From NCBI GenBank assembly GCA_947475065.1, contig CANJLB010000009.1:1-64000 (forward strand): DNA of 64,000 nt, written 5' to 3'. This DNA is from Opitutia bacterium (GTDB taxonomy: Bacteria > Verrucomicrobiota > Verrucomicrobiia > Opitutales > Opitutaceae). Position 1 is the stretch's first letter. Each line of letters begins with the position of its first letter. The notes under the pieces are model-generated. The model was not told where the DNA came from and did no database searches. It worked only from the letters and a program-made list of their open reading frames with translations. This document shows positions 41,029-50,230 of the stretch, piece by piece. Both the position numbers and the translations under genes were made by a program.

Positions 41029-42336
41029 TTAAGGCGAGCCGAGGATCATCCCGGCGCCGACGGTGGCGTTGGTAAACTCGTCCACGAGGATGAAGCTGCC
41101 GGTCGCACGGTTGCGCTCATAGGAGTCGCAGAGGAGCGGCACGGCGGTGCGGAGCTGCACGCGGCCGATGTCATTCATCCCGATATCGAGATCGCCCTCA
41201 GCTTTGTGCAGCGTGTTGACATCTATCTTGTAGCGGACGGTTTTCACGACGCAGCGCGCCTCGCGCGTGGTGTGGCGGATGAGATATTTGCCGCCGGGCT
41301 GGAGTTTCTTCTCCGAAAACCAGCACAGCCGCGCCTCGATGTCCTGGCTGACGTGCGGCGGGTTGTTGGCCTTGGTGATCATATCGCCCCTCGAAAGATC
41401 AATCTCGTCGGCGAGCGTCATCACGACGGACATGGGCGAAAACGCCTCGGCCAGCTCACCACCCGGACCATGAATCGCCTTGATGCGCGAGGTGAGCCCG
41501 GAAGGCAGCGCGACGATTTCGTCGCCAGGCTTGAACACGCCGCCCGCCACGCGGCCGGCGAAACCGCGGAAGTCGTGAAAGTCGTCGTGGTTGGGGCGGA
41601 TGACCGTCTGCACAGGGAAGCGGGCGTCCACATGGTTATGGTCGCTGCCAATGTAAACTGTCTCGAGGGTGTAGAGCAGTGCGCCGCCCTGATACCACGG
41701 CAGGTTAGCGGACTTGTCCACGACGTTGTCGCCGTGCAACGCGGAGATGGGGATAAACTTGATGTCGGGCACGTCGAGCCGTGAGGCGAATTCCGTGAAC
41801 TGCGCCACGATCTCATTGAAGCGCGTCTCGCTCCAGTCCACGAGGTCCATCTTGTTGACGCACACGACGAGGTGCGGGATGCGGAGGAGCGAGGCGATGA
41901 TCGAATGACGGCGGGTCTGCTCAATGACGCCCTTGCGCGCATCAATGAGGATGATGGCGAGGTTGGCGGTGGACGCCCCGGTCACCATGTTGCGCGTGTA
42001 CTGGATATGGCCAGGCGTGTCGGCGATGATGAACTTGCGGCGCGGCGTGGCGAAATAACGGTAGGCGACGTCGATGGTGATGCCCTGCTCACGCTCGGCG
42101 CGGAGACCATCGGTGAGGAGCGCGAGGTTGAGATTCTCCTCGCCGCGCTGCTCGGTGGCGCGCTCGATGGCCTCAAGCTGGTCTTCAAAGATGGCCTTCG
42201 AGTCGTAGAGCAGGCGGCCGATGAGCGTGGACTTCCCGTCGTCCACGCTGCCCGCCGTGGTGAAGCGGAGCAGGTCCATGGCGAGGTAGTGCTGGTCGGT
42301 GTGGGGGACGGGAGCGGTGGTGTAGTCGGCGGACAT
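41029..42336 (-). CDS. cysN: Sulfate adenylyltransferase subunit 1 (GTPase)
   Basis: A 435-residue translation-factor-like GTPase that stimulates ATP sulfurylase CysD, forming adenylylsulfate. G1 GSVDDGKSTLIGRLL at residues 29-43, G3 ADTPGHIQYTRNM and G4 VCVNKMDLVDW are present. Beta-barrel domains follow. There is no fused CysC; that activity is a separate gene 1.1 kb upstream. It is 82 bp downstream of cysD in the same operon. Confidence 0.96.
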   Translation of the reverse strand: MSADYTTAPVPHTDQHYLAMDLLRFTTAGSVDDGKSTLIGRLLYDSKAIFEDQLEAIERATEQRGEENLNLALLTDGLRAEREQGITIDVAYRYFATPRRKFIIADTPGHIQYTRNMVTGASTANLAIILIDARKGVIEQTRRHSIIASLLRIPHLVVCVNKMDLVDWSETRFNEIVAQFTEFASRLDVPDIKFIPISALHGDNVVDKSANLPWYQGGALLYTLETVYIGSDHNHVDARFPVQTVIRPNHDDFHDFRGFAGRVAGGVFKPGDEIVALPSGLTSRIKAIHGPGGELAEAFSPMSVVMTLADEIDLSRGDMITKANNPPHVSQDIEARLCWFSEKKLQPGGKYLIRHTTREARCVVKTVRYKIDVNTLHKAEGDLDIGMNDIGRVQLRTAVPLLCDSYERNRATGSFILVDEFTNATVGAGMILGSP

Positions 42337-42418
42337 GGTTTTTAGCTCAAAAGCGCGAATGGGCGGAGACGCAAAGATTCAGAAAGAGGTGAAGTTGGGC
42401 CGAGCCAAAGCGGGTTCA

Positions 42419-43324
42419 TCAGAAATAACCGGCCTTCTTGCGGTCTTCCATCGCGGCTTCCGAACGCTTGTCGTCGGCCCGGGTGCCGCGCTCGGTCTGG
42501 CGGGCGCTGGCGACCTCCTGGATGATCTCTGCGAGCGTGGACGCGTTGCTCAGCACCGCACCGGTGCAGGTCGCATCGCCGACGGTGCGGAATCGCACGC
42601 GCCGGGTCTCCCATTTTTCGCCGGGCAGCAGCGTGATCCACGGCGACCGGGCGAGCAGCGTGCCGTTGCGGTTCACAATCTCACGGTCATGCGCAAAGTA
42701 GATGCTAGGGATGGCGAGGTTTTCGCGGGCGATGTATTGCCACACGTCCATCTCGGTCCAGTTCGAGAGCGGGAAGACGCGAAAATTTTCGCCGACGTGC
42801 TTTCGGCCGTTGAACAGGTTCCACAGCTCGGGGCGCTGGTTTTTCGGATCCCACTGGCCGAACTCGTCGCGGGCCGAGAAAATCCGCTCCTTGGCGCGCG
42901 CCTTTTCCTCGTCGCGCCGCCCGCCGCCCAGACTGGCGTCGAACTTGAACTCCGCAATGGTATCGAGCAGCGTCACGGTCTGAAGCCCGTTGCGCGAGGG
43001 ATTGGGTCCTTTCTCCTCGGTGGCCCGGCCGGCCCTGATCGAGGCTTCCACGGAACCGACGATCAGCCGCGCGGCGGTCTCGGCGACCAATTGGTCGCGA
43101 AACGTCATCGTCTCCGGGAAATTGTGGCCGGTGTCAATGTGAACGAGGGGAAACGGAAATTTCGCGGGCCAAAATGCCTTCTGGGCCAGCTTCACCATCA
43201 CAATGGAGTCCTTGCCGCCGGAGAACAACAGGGAGGGCCGCTCGAACTGGGCGGCGAACTCACGGATGATAAAAATGGCCTCGTGCTCAAGCTGGGCAAC
43301 GTGGGACAGGTTGTATGAACTCAT
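42419..43324 (-). CDS. cysD: Sulfate adenylyltransferase subunit 2
   Basis: A 301-residue PP-loop ATP pyrophosphatase that couples sulfate to ATP, with CysN. It has the PP-loop SLLFSGGKDSIVMVKLA (residues 31-47), HIDTGHNFPETMTFRD, GGGRRDEEKARAKERIFS and the C-terminal end RSEAAMEDRKKAGYF typical of CysD. It follows cysC by 73 bp. Sulfate activation is complete here up to PAPS; no reductase gene is visible. Confidence 0.97.
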   Translation of the reverse strand: MSSYNLSHVAQLEHEAIFIIREFAAQFERPSLLFSGGKDSIVMVKLAQKAFWPAKFPFPLVHIDTGHNFPETMTFRDQLVAETAARLIVGSVEASIRAGRATEEKGPNPSRNGLQTVTLLDTIAEFKFDASLGGGRRDEEKARAKERIFSARDEFGQWDPKNQRPELWNLFNGRKHVGENFRVFPLSNWTEMDVWQYIARENLAIPSIYFAHDREIVNRNGTLLARSPWITLLPGEKWETRRVRFRTVGDATCTGAVLSNASTLAEIIQEVASARQTERGTRADDKRSEAAMEDRKKAGYF

Positions 43325-43397
43325 GGATTTTTATAACGCAAGGACGCGGGGCCGCAGAAGCCCGAAGTGCGGAACGGAAGGAGGAAAGTGGAAAAGC

Positions 43398-44015
43398 TCA
43401 AGGACGGAGGCGAGGGAGAACGGCGGCATGAAGCCGGTCGAGCGTGACGGCGGGCGGCGCGGCCTCGGTGTCAAGCACCAGCGCGCCGTCGCTGTCGGCC
43501 GGCGGCTCGAAGGCCGAGTCGCGGCCGGTGAACTGCGCAACGCCACCCGCGCCGGCCTTGGCATAAAGCCCCTTCGGGTCGCGCCGCGCGCACGTCTCGA
43601 ACGACGCGGCGACATAGATCTCCGCGAAATCATCCGCGCCGATGATCTCGCGTGCGAGCCGCCGGTGCGCGCGCAGCGGGGTGATAAACGCACAGAGCAC
43701 CACCACGCCCGCCTGCACAAAGAGTTTCGCCGCCTCGGCGACACGACGGATGTTCTCGGCCCGGTCGGCGTCGGCGAAGCCGAGATCACGGTTGAGGCCG
43801 GTCCGGACATTGTCGCCGTCGAGCAGGTGGGTCGTGAAGCCCTCGGCATGCAGACGGCGCTCCAGCGCGACGGCCAGTGTGCTCTTGCCGGAGCCGGACA
43901 AGCCGTAGAGCCAGAGCGCCCGCCCGTGCTGGCGCAGCCGCGCCTCCTTGGTGGCGCGGTCGAGCACGCGGTCGAATATGGGATGCAGGTCGGCCTGTGA
44001 CGCGGGCGTTGGCAT
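43398..44015 (-). CDS. cysC: Adenylylsulfate kinase
   Basis: A 205-residue kinase that phosphorylates adenylylsulfate to PAPS. P-loop WLYGLSGSGKST at residues 35-46, then THLLDGDNVRTGLNRDLGFADADRAENIRRVAEAAKLF, typical of CysC, and the lid FETCARRDPKGLYAKAGAGG. It is the first gene of the cysCDN operon. The C-terminal 20 residues (PPAVTLDRLHAAVLPRLRP) are typical for the family's end. Confidence 0.95.
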   Translation of the reverse strand: MPTPASQADLHPIFDRVLDRATKEARLRQHGRALWLYGLSGSGKSTLAVALERRLHAEGFTTHLLDGDNVRTGLNRDLGFADADRAENIRRVAEAAKLFVQAGVVVLCAFITPLRAHRRLAREIIGADDFAEIYVAASFETCARRDPKGLYAKAGAGGVAQFTGRDSAFEPPADSDGALVLDTEAAPPAVTLDRLHAAVLPRLRP

Positions 44016-44165
44016 TTGGCGGACGGTCAGCCTCTAAAACCGCTCCGCCCCGCGCAAGCCCAAATGCCAGTGGCCGGGCAAGCCGCCGGCCAGCCAGCCT
44101 ATTACGCACCGCCGGAAGGTGAAGCGCAGGGACCTCAAGTTGCCCCACCGACAGCCACACCTTGC

Positions 44166-45050
44166 TCAGGGCTGGAAGGCTTTTTCCGGAGGAATGCCGA
44201 GCTGTTTTTCCAGCTCGCGGATGTGACCGAGCACGTTGCTGGCCGCGGCGGCAGCGATCTCGTCTTCCGAGGGTGGCGGAGTTTTTTTCGGCATCCGGGC
44301 ATAGCCGAGATCGTCGGGTGCCTTGGGCAGCGTCGGATAAAGTTTGACCCAGGCAGCATAGGCCTCTTCTGGGCGCCCGGCTTCCCCAAGAAAGATCGCG
44401 TGGACGCGGGCCAGAAAATAGGGCGCGTGCGGCTGCTCGCTGGCGACGCGGTAAAGCTCCGCCGCACGCAGCAGCTCCTCCCGTGCTCCGGCCGGGTCTG
44501 TGCCTTTGATGCGTTGAGCGAGCATCTGGCGGATGAACCCCATCTTAAAGTAGAGCGACCACGCGTGCGGGTGGAAACGCCGTGCGTCCTCGAGAAACGC
44601 GAGGCCGAGCGCCGCCTGCTCGCGGTCAATCTGCGCCTGCCGGGCCTTTGGCACCTTCGTGAAACCGCCTGCCTCATTGATGCGCCAGTTGGACATATCG
44701 AGCGCGATCATGCTGCCGCCGTTAAGCCAGAAATAGAGCGAGCGCGGGTCCACGATGGTGGCGAGCTTGAGGCCGGCGATGGTCGCGGGCAGGCGCTCGT
44801 CCTCCCAGTCCATGGCCGCCTTGAGGAAAAGAAAATCGGCGACCAGGGTCCGGAAGCCGCCGAGCAGGCCGACCGTCACACCCTGCCCGAGCACGTCAGC
44901 GAGCGAGTCCAGCCGCAGCTCGGGCTCGTCCTTCAGCAACTCCTGGCGGATGGGGCCGTCCAGCGGCTGCATGGCCCAGCCGGTCGCAGCCAGCACGGCG
45001 ACGATCACCAGCCCGGTACGGAACGGGCGCGGCAGGACGAGGCTAGATTT
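44166..45050 (-). CDS. Unknown TPR-like protein downstream of ABC exporter
   Basis: A 294-residue protein with an N-terminal hydrophobic anchor (TGLVIVAVLAATGWAM) and helical repeats: GGFRTLVADFLFLKAAMDWEDER, LYFWLNGGSMIALDMSNW, AREELLRAAELYRVASEQP, and PYFLARVHAIFLGEAGRPEEAYAAWVKLYP. Such proteins are common as uncharacterised partners in Opitutales-type genomes. A GTG at 45050 overlaps the permease stop and is preferred over the ATG at 45098. Function unknown; it may assist the ABC exporter. Confidence 0.65.
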   Translation of the reverse strand, partial: KSSLVLPRPFRTGLVIVAVLAATGWAMQPLDGPIRQELLKDEPELRLDSLADVLGQGVTVGLLGGFRTLVADFLFLKAAMDWEDERLPATIAGLKLATIVDPRSLYFWLNGGSMIALDMSNWRINEAGGFTKVPKARQAQIDREQAALGLAFLEDARRFHPHAWSLYFKMGFIRQMLAQRIKGTDPAGAREELLRAAELYRVASEQPHAPYFLARVHAIFLGEAGRPEEAYAAWVKLYPTLPKAPDDLGYARMPKKTPPPSEDEIAAAAASNVLGHIRELEKQLGIPPEKAFQP

Positions 45051-45903
45051 CACGGCGGCGGAAGCTATACACAGCGAGAAATCCGAAGACGAAGACATAG
45101 GTGAGCGCGTAGGCCGCCGCCCGCAGCGCCAGCGCGGCGTTCACCCCGCCTTCGTGGCCGGCCTGCTCGGCCAGGTCAAACAGCCGGAAATCAGGAAACA
45201 CCCGGGCCAGGGTTTTGATCATCAGCCCGATCGCAACGGACGACTCCTCGGCGTGGGCGTAGGCCTGATGCGCGAAGCTCTGCAGGTGGCAGATGACGAG
45301 CACGAAGAAGCCCATCACCACGCTGAACAGATTGGTGTTGGAAAAGCTGGCGACCAGCAACGTGATCATCGCGAGCACGCCGAACTTCAGCCATTGCAGC
45401 ACGCAGACGATGACGAGATCGCCGGGCGCGACCGGCCCGCCATGCAGAAACGCCTCAGGATTGGCTGCCAGCACCTCCCGGGCGCGGAACCACAGCAACC
45501 CCGCCAGCAGTCCGGTCAGCAGCGCACAAAACACCCCGACGACCGCCCATGCGCCGAGGAACTTGCCGAAGATGAACTCTGCGCGCCACACGGGTTTGGC
45601 CAGCAGGGTGAGGGCCGTGCGGTTCTCGATCTCGCTGAAAAAAAGCTGTGCCGTGGCCGTGATCGTCAGCGTCGAGCCGAAGAACACCAGCGCGCCCAGG
45701 CCAAAGTCGAAGGTGAACTTCAGCGACGCCACGCCGAGGTCGGGGCCGAAATCAAACGATTGAAAAAATCTCGCGCCGGTCACCAGCGCCACGGCCAGCA
45801 GCACCAGAAAGAGAAACAATCGCTGCCGCACCGCCTCAAGGAAGGTGTTGCCCGCGATGAGGCTCGTGCGTCCGCACGAAAATGGCACGCGCTCCGCGCT
45901 CAT
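45043..45903 (-). CDS. ABC-2-type transporter permease
   Basis: A 286-residue membrane protein with six TM helices: FLFLVLLAVALVTGARFF near the N-terminus, then LVFFGSTLTITATAQLFF, and a final ALTYVFVFGFLAVYSF. The pattern NRTALTLLAKPVWRAEFIFGKFLGAW is typical of ABC-2-type permeases of the NosY/gliding-motility kind. It overlaps the ATPase gene by 4 bp and the TPR-like gene start. Substrate unknown. Confidence 0.85.
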   Translation of the reverse strand: MSAERVPFSCGRTSLIAGNTFLEAVRQRLFLFLVLLAVALVTGARFFQSFDFGPDLGVASLKFTFDFGLGALVFFGSTLTITATAQLFFSEIENRTALTLLAKPVWRAEFIFGKFLGAWAVVGVFCALLTGLLAGLLWFRAREVLAANPEAFLHGGPVAPGDLVIVCVLQWLKFGVLAMITLLVASFSNTNLFSVVMGFFVLVICHLQSFAHQAYAHAEESSVAIGLMIKTLARVFPDFRLFDLAEQAGHEGGVNAALALRAAAYALTYVFVFGFLAVYSFRRREI

Positions 45904-46793
45904 GGCCTGGCCTCCCGATTCACGCCCTCGGCACGCGCGACCTCGCGCAGGAATATTTCGTCCAGCCGCGCACGCGGCTGCTCGACCGACTCCAGCACCC
46001 GCCCACGCGCCGCGAGCCAGGTGCGCAGCTCCGCCAGCTCGCCGGGTGGCAGCGCCTCGACGATGAGCGCCTGCCGGTCGCGCCGCCCGACCAGCTCGGC
46101 CACGGCGCCCTCGAGGATGAGCCGCCCCCGGTCCAGGATGGCGATGCGGTCGCAGACATCCTCGATTTGCGCCAGCAGGTGCGAGGTGATGAGCACCGTG
46201 CGCCCCTCGGATTTGAGCCGCAAAATCATCTGCGAAATGTCCGCCGAACCCGCCGGGTCCACGCCGGCCGTCGGTTCGTCAAGGATGACCAGCCGTGGGT
46301 CATGCACGAGCGCCTGTGCCAGCCCGACGCGCTGCAACATCCCTTTCGAATAAGTGCCGACCCGCCGGTCAGCAGCCCCCGTCAGCCCGACCCAGTCGAG
46401 CACTTCGCGCACCCGCGCGTCGAACCGCCCGCGCGGCACGCCGCACACCCGGGCATAAAACCGCACCAGCTCCGCCCCGCTCAGGTAGCGGTAAAAATAC
46501 GGCGCCTCCGGCAGGTAGCCCACGTTGCGCCGCGACTCCACCTGCGCGCTCGGCACGCCGACGACGCGGCACTCGCCAACTGTCGGCTCCAGCAGGCCGA
46601 GCACGATCTTGATCGTGGTGCTCTTACCCGAACCGTTCGGCCCGAGCAGCCCGAAAACCTGTCCGGCCGGCACGTTCAGCGTGAGATTGTCCACTGCCCG
46701 CAGCTTCAGGCCGCGCAGACCCACCGGGAAGTCCTTCGTCACCCCGCGCAGCTCAATGGCGGAGGGATGGGCGCTGTCGGCAGCGGCGCTCAT
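45900..46793 (-). CDS. ABC transporter ATP-binding protein
   Basis: A 297-residue ATPase. Walker A LLGPNGSGKST (residues 49-59), Q-loop region, signature TYSKGMLQRVGLAQAL and Walker B LVILDEPTAGVDP are all intact. The C-terminal extension beyond about residue 220 is of the type seen in drug/gliding ABC-2 ATPases. It overlaps acyP upstream by 4 bp and the permease downstream by 4 bp. Confidence 0.92.
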   Translation of the reverse strand: MSAAADSAHPSAIELRGVTKDFPVGLRGLKLRAVDNLTLNVPAGQVFGLLGPNGSGKSTTIKIVLGLLEPTVGECRVVGVPSAQVESRRNVGYLPEAPYFYRYLSGAELVRFYARVCGVPRGRFDARVREVLDWVGLTGAADRRVGTYSKGMLQRVGLAQALVHDPRLVILDEPTAGVDPAGSADISQMILRLKSEGRTVLITSHLLAQIEDVCDRIAILDRGRLILEGAVAELVGRRDRQALIVEALPPGELAELRTWLAARGRVLESVEQPRARLDEIFLREVARAEGVNREARP

Positions 46794-47065
46794 TGGATGG
46801 AAAACCCCCGGAACTGCGGCGCACGGCGCGCGGTCAGCCGCTCGGCTTTGCGGATGTAACCGTGCATCCGCTCCTGCACCGCCGTGACAAACGCCTCGAG
46901 CTCGGCCGGCGTGCCCTCGGCCTCCAGCCGCACGCGGCCATCGTCGAGGTTGGTCACATGGCCCGCGACCTCAAACTCCCTGGCCACCTGCGCGGCGGTG
47001 TAGCGGAATCCCACCCCCTGGACGCGGCCGGAGAAAAGGACGGTCTCATGTTGCACCTCGGTCAT
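46790..47065 (-). CDS. acyP: Acylphosphatase
   Basis: A 91-residue enzyme that hydrolyses acyl phosphates. The start MTEVQHETVLFSGRVQGVGFRY has the catalytic Arg, and HVTNLDDGRVRLEAEGTPAELEAF has the catalytic Asn. The start at 47065 is chosen by family length; the frame extends to 47227 through unlikely sequence. It overlaps the ABC ATPase start by 4 bp, so it belongs to the same transcript. Confidence 0.93.
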   Translation of the reverse strand: MTEVQHETVLFSGRVQGVGFRYTAAQVAREFEVAGHVTNLDDGRVRLEAEGTPAELEAFVTAVQERMHGYIRKAERLTARRAPQFRGFSIQ

Positions 47066-47169
47066 GGCCCGAAACGTGTCCAGCCGGGGCGCCAGTTCAA
47101 ACAATAAAACCAACACCGTTCGCGCCGGCGCACCGAACCCCCTGCCCCCGCGCCCGCTCCACCGCCGGC

Positions 47170-48123
47170 TCACGCCCGGCGCGACCGCCGCCACGCCATG
47201 CCCAACGTGCCGGCGACCGCCGCCCATGCCAGCGCCGAAGGCTCGGGAATCGCGGAGAGCTGCCAGCCGATGTCGTCGAGGCCGGCAAAATCGAGCGTCG
47301 TAAAAAATTTACGAGTGCCAGTTGTGAGCGAGGGATCCATCGCCGCCTCCTGCGCCGACAGCGTGCCGACGAGCGTGCTCATGGTGCCGTTGGCCCAGTG
47401 GGCGAGGCCGCCGTCGAGCGTGACGTTGCCGCCGTTGGCCAGCACGCTGTTTGCCCCGGTGAAGGCTCCGCCCGAAATCTGGTCATCCCACGATCCCGCC
47501 GTGCCGAGGCCGAACAGGTGCGCCAGCTCATGCACCGCCACTGAAAAAAAATCGTTCTGGCCGGTGAACGATTCCACCGTTGTAGGATCGCTGTCGAAAG
47601 ACCAATTCGCCAGCGAGTCGAACGCGAGCGAGCCGCCCCACGGTGCGAAGTCCGTGCGCGCACCCTCCGCCGCCAGCGCGCCCGCCTGCCCTCGCCCGAT
47701 CACGGTGTCCACAAAGCCCTGTGTGCCGCTCACGCCAAAGCCGCCCGGCCCGCCCAGGCCCAGCGTCGAGCCGGGCAGGTCGGATGCGCCCACATAGACG
47801 ATGAGGGTGTTGAGTGCCACCACGAGGTCGGTGAACTCCACGTTCACCCCGGTGTTCGCCGGGTTGAATGTCACGGCCGTCCAGGTGTTGCCCCCGCCCG
47901 GCGCGATCGCGTCCAGAGAATCAGTGATCCGTGAAGTGAAAACGACCGCCGCATGATCGAGCAGGGCGCGCCGCGCGATATTGTCGCCGCTGAAAAAACC
48001 CGACGTGTCCAAGCTATAGTCAAACTGGATCGTCAGGTTCGCCCGCGCCGCCGGGCCTGCAAACAGGAACACACCCGCAAGCAAAACGCGCAGAACCCCT
48101 GATCGTAACAGAGATGGCTTCAT
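47170..48123 (-). CDS. PEP-CTERM metalloprotease-like protein
   Basis: A 317-residue secreted protein. It has a signal peptide (MKPSLLRSGVLRVLLAGVFLFAG...), a body with the zinc-protease motif AVHELAHLFGLGTAGSWDD (H198, E199, H202), and a C-terminal PEP-CTERM signal: IPEPSA, TM (LAWAAVAGTLGMAW) and RRSRRA. It matches a family of PEP-CTERM proteins with LTTGTRKFFTTLDFAGLDDIGW near the end. The usual third zinc ligand after G-x-x is Thr instead of His/Asp, so the third ligand must come from elsewhere or the protein may be inactive. Divergent from proA. Confidence 0.88.
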   Translation of the reverse strand: MKPSLLRSGVLRVLLAGVFLFAGPAARANLTIQFDYSLDTSGFFSGDNIARRALLDHAAVVFTSRITDSLDAIAPGGGNTWTAVTFNPANTGVNVEFTDLVVALNTLIVYVGASDLPGSTLGLGGPGGFGVSGTQGFVDTVIGRGQAGALAAEGARTDFAPWGGSLAFDSLANWSFDSDPTTVESFTGQNDFFSVAVHELAHLFGLGTAGSWDDQISGGAFTGANSVLANGGNVTLDGGLAHWANGTMSTLVGTLSAQEAAMDPSLTTGTRKFFTTLDFAGLDDIGWQLSAIPEPSALAWAAVAGTLGMAWRRSRRA

Positions 48124-48278
48124 TGTTATTGCAGTTTCTTTGCCCGAGATATGCATGGCCGCAAGTGCAAAAGTGTCCGATGCGCTCTCCATGCCGCACA
48201 GGGATTTTTGGGACCATTTGGGACCAGATTGAAAATTTCCGTGTGTTTCATAGGTATGCGGACAAACTCAGCACTCCC

Positions 48279-49553
48279 ATGTCAGCCGATCTAGTCAGCC
48301 TCGTCACGTCCCTCGCGCAGCGCGCCCGCGCGGCGTCGCTTGCGCTTGCCACCGCACCGACGGCGGCAAAAAACGACGCCCTCACGAAACTGGCTGCCCT
48401 CCTCGACTCCTCCCATGCCGCCCTCCTTGAGGCCAACACCCGCGATCTCGCCTCCGCCGAGGCTGCGGCGCTCACCCCCGCCTCCCGCGAACGCCTCACT
48501 CTCACGCCCGCCAAACTCGCCCACCTCGCCCAGTCCGTCCGGGAAGTCGTCGCCCTCCCCGATCCGGTCGGTGAAACCCTCGCCGACTGGACGCGTCCCA
48601 ACGGCCTCCGCCTCCGCCAGGTTCGCGTCCCCATCGGCGTCATCGCCATCATCTATGAGGCTCGTCCCAACGTCACCGTGGACTGCGCCATCCTCTGCCT
48701 GAAGTCCGGCAACGCCACCATCCTGCGTGGCGGCAAGGAGTGCTTCCACACCAACACCGCCCTCGCCGCACTAATCGCCCGCGCCCTCGCCGAGGCCGGC
48801 CTCCCCGCCAACGCCGTTCAGCTCGTCCCCACCACGGACCGCGCGGCGCTCACCCACCTGCTCAAGCTCGACACGCTCATCCACTGCGTCATCCCACGCG
48901 GTGGCGAAAGCCTCATCCGCTTCGTGGTGCAAAACTCCACCATCCCCGTCATCAAGCACTACACCGGCGTATGCTTCGTCTACGTGGACCAAAACGCCGA
49001 CCCGGCGATGGCTGAAAGCATCCTCATCAATGCCAAGGTCCAGCGCCCCGGCGTGTGCAACGCCGCCGAGCAGCTTCTCGTCCATGCGGCCATTGCCGCC
49101 ACGCTGCTGCCACGTCTCGCCGCCGCGCTTCTCGCCTCCGGCGTGCAGCTCCGCTGCGACCCCGCCGCCGCCGCCATCCTCGCGCGCACCGGCCTCGCCC
49201 ACACCTCTGCGCAACCCGCCGACTACACCACAGAGTTTCTCGCTCTCACCCTGGCTGTCCGTGTGGTCGCCTCACTCGACGAAGCCATCGCCACCATCAA
49301 CCGCGACGGCTCCGCGCACACCGACGCCATCGTGACCCGCGACCCCGCTGCCGCCGCCCGCTTCCAAGCTGCCGTGGACAGCGCCGTGGTCCTCTGGAAT
49401 GCCAGCACCCGCTTCAATGATGGCTTTGAGTTCGGCTTCGGTGCCGAGATCGGCATCAGCACCGACCGCCTGCACGCCCGCGGCCCGATGGGCCTCCGCG
49501 AGCTCTGCAGCTACAAGTACCTCGTCGAAGGCACCGGCCAGGTGCGCGGATAA
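48279..49553 (+). CDS. proA: Gamma-glutamyl phosphate reductase
   Basis: A 424-residue enzyme of proline synthesis that reduces glutamyl-5-phosphate with NADPH. Typical blocks are PIGVIAIIYEARPNVTVDCAILCLKSGNATILRGGKE, the active-site AKVQRPGVCNAAEQLLV with Cys260, and the C-terminal RGPMGLRELCSYKYLVEGTGQVRG. The start at 48279 (MSADLVSLV) fits; the upstream open frame from 48114 overlaps the divergent gene's leader. No proB is seen in the window. Confidence 0.97.
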   Translation: MSADLVSLVTSLAQRARAASLALATAPTAAKNDALTKLAALLDSSHAALLEANTRDLASAEAAALTPASRERLTLTPAKLAHLAQSVREVVALPDPVGETLADWTRPNGLRLRQVRVPIGVIAIIYEARPNVTVDCAILCLKSGNATILRGGKECFHTNTALAALIARALAEAGLPANAVQLVPTTDRAALTHLLKLDTLIHCVIPRGGESLIRFVVQNSTIPVIKHYTGVCFVYVDQNADPAMAESILINAKVQRPGVCNAAEQLLVHAAIAATLLPRLAAALLASGVQLRCDPAAAAILARTGLAHTSAQPADYTTEFLALTLAVRVVASLDEAIATINRDGSAHTDAIVTRDPAAAARFQAAVDSAVVLWNASTRFNDGFEFGFGAEIGISTDRLHARGPMGLRELCSYKYLVEGTGQVRG

Positions 49554-49646
49554 TCGCGGCTGCATTGGGAATGCTGAGCTTTGCCTATATCAAAAAACTC
49601 AAATGAAGCTGAGCGACTATAAACAGATATCTAACGCGCCCGCGCA

Positions 49647-49686
49647 TTGACACCAGCACGGGCCGCGAAAGATTGGCCGGACGCCA
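49647..49686 (+). promoter_or_regulatory. Promoter/leader repeat copy 1 before the cupin gene
   Basis: ttgaca (49647-49652), 16 nt, aagatt (49669-49674), then 11 nt to the ATG at 49686. The block is about 85% identical to 50191-50230 before tsaB, and similarity continues through the ATG. The spacing would suit a sigma-70-like promoter giving a near-leaderless transcript. An alternative is that TTG at 49647 starts the protein. Confidence 0.45.
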
Positions 49687-50042
49687 TGCCCACGCTCATC
49701 GCCGCCCCATCCGTCATCACCGCCGCGGGTCAGCCACCCAAGAAAATTGAAGAGTTTATCGGCCGCGTGAATTCGCAGACCGACGCCCTCAGCCTCGCCC
49801 GAATGACGAGCCCAGCCGGCTGGGCCGAGCCGGGCCAGACTCCGGAGTTCGACGAGTTCACCGTCGTCCTGAGCGGCACTCTGCAGGTCGAATCAAGGAC
49901 CGGCACCCTTGCCGTCACCGCAGGTCAGGCCATCATCACTTCCAAGGGCGGATGGGTTCGCTACAGCACCCCGCAAGGGGCCGAATACATCGCCGTCTGC
50001 CTTCCCGCCTTCTCTCCCGCCACGGTGCGTCGGGATCCGTAG
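49686..50042 (+). CDS. Cupin-domain protein
   Basis: A 118-residue small beta-barrel protein of the cupin type: TPEFDEFTVVLSGTLQVESRTGTLAVTAGQAIITSKGGWVRYSTPQGAEYIAVCLPAFS. The first cupin motif is reduced (metal-binding His residues are not obvious), so metal-dependent activity is uncertain. It lies between proA and tsaB, and its 5' region is duplicated before tsaB. The start may be TTG at 49647 (13 residues longer). Confidence 0.8.
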   Translation: MPTLIAAPSVITAAGQPPKKIEEFIGRVNSQTDALSLARMTSPAGWAEPGQTPEFDEFTVVLSGTLQVESRTGTLAVTAGQAIITSKGGWVRYSTPQGAEYIAVCLPAFSPATVRRDP

Positions 50043-50190
50043 TCGGACTCAAAGCCTTTGCCCACGATATTTTAGATGTGCGTCCTCACCAGCCAATACC
50101 GCACTTTGAAATGACCGGCAAGGCAGGGGCGTCACAGAGTGCATCTCTGCCTAAAAGGCCAAACTGGGTTACGCCGGCTCGCCACGCGGA

Positions 50191-50230
50191 TTGACACCGG
50201 TGCAGCACGCGGAAGATTGGCCGGACGCCA
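50191..50230 (+). promoter_or_regulatory. Promoter/leader repeat copy 2 before tsaB
   Basis: ttgaca (50191-50196), 16 nt, aagatt (50213-50218), ATG at 50230, the same spacing as at 49647-49686. The last 22 bp up to and past the ATG (gattggccggacgccatg) are identical in both copies. It may be a duplicated promoter or translation-start block. Confidence 0.45.

Noticed and set aside
50043-50190. Possible tRNA or small RNA between the cupin gene and tsaB
   Set aside because: Short complementary stretches exist but no cloverleaf, T-loop or anticodon arm could be assembled.
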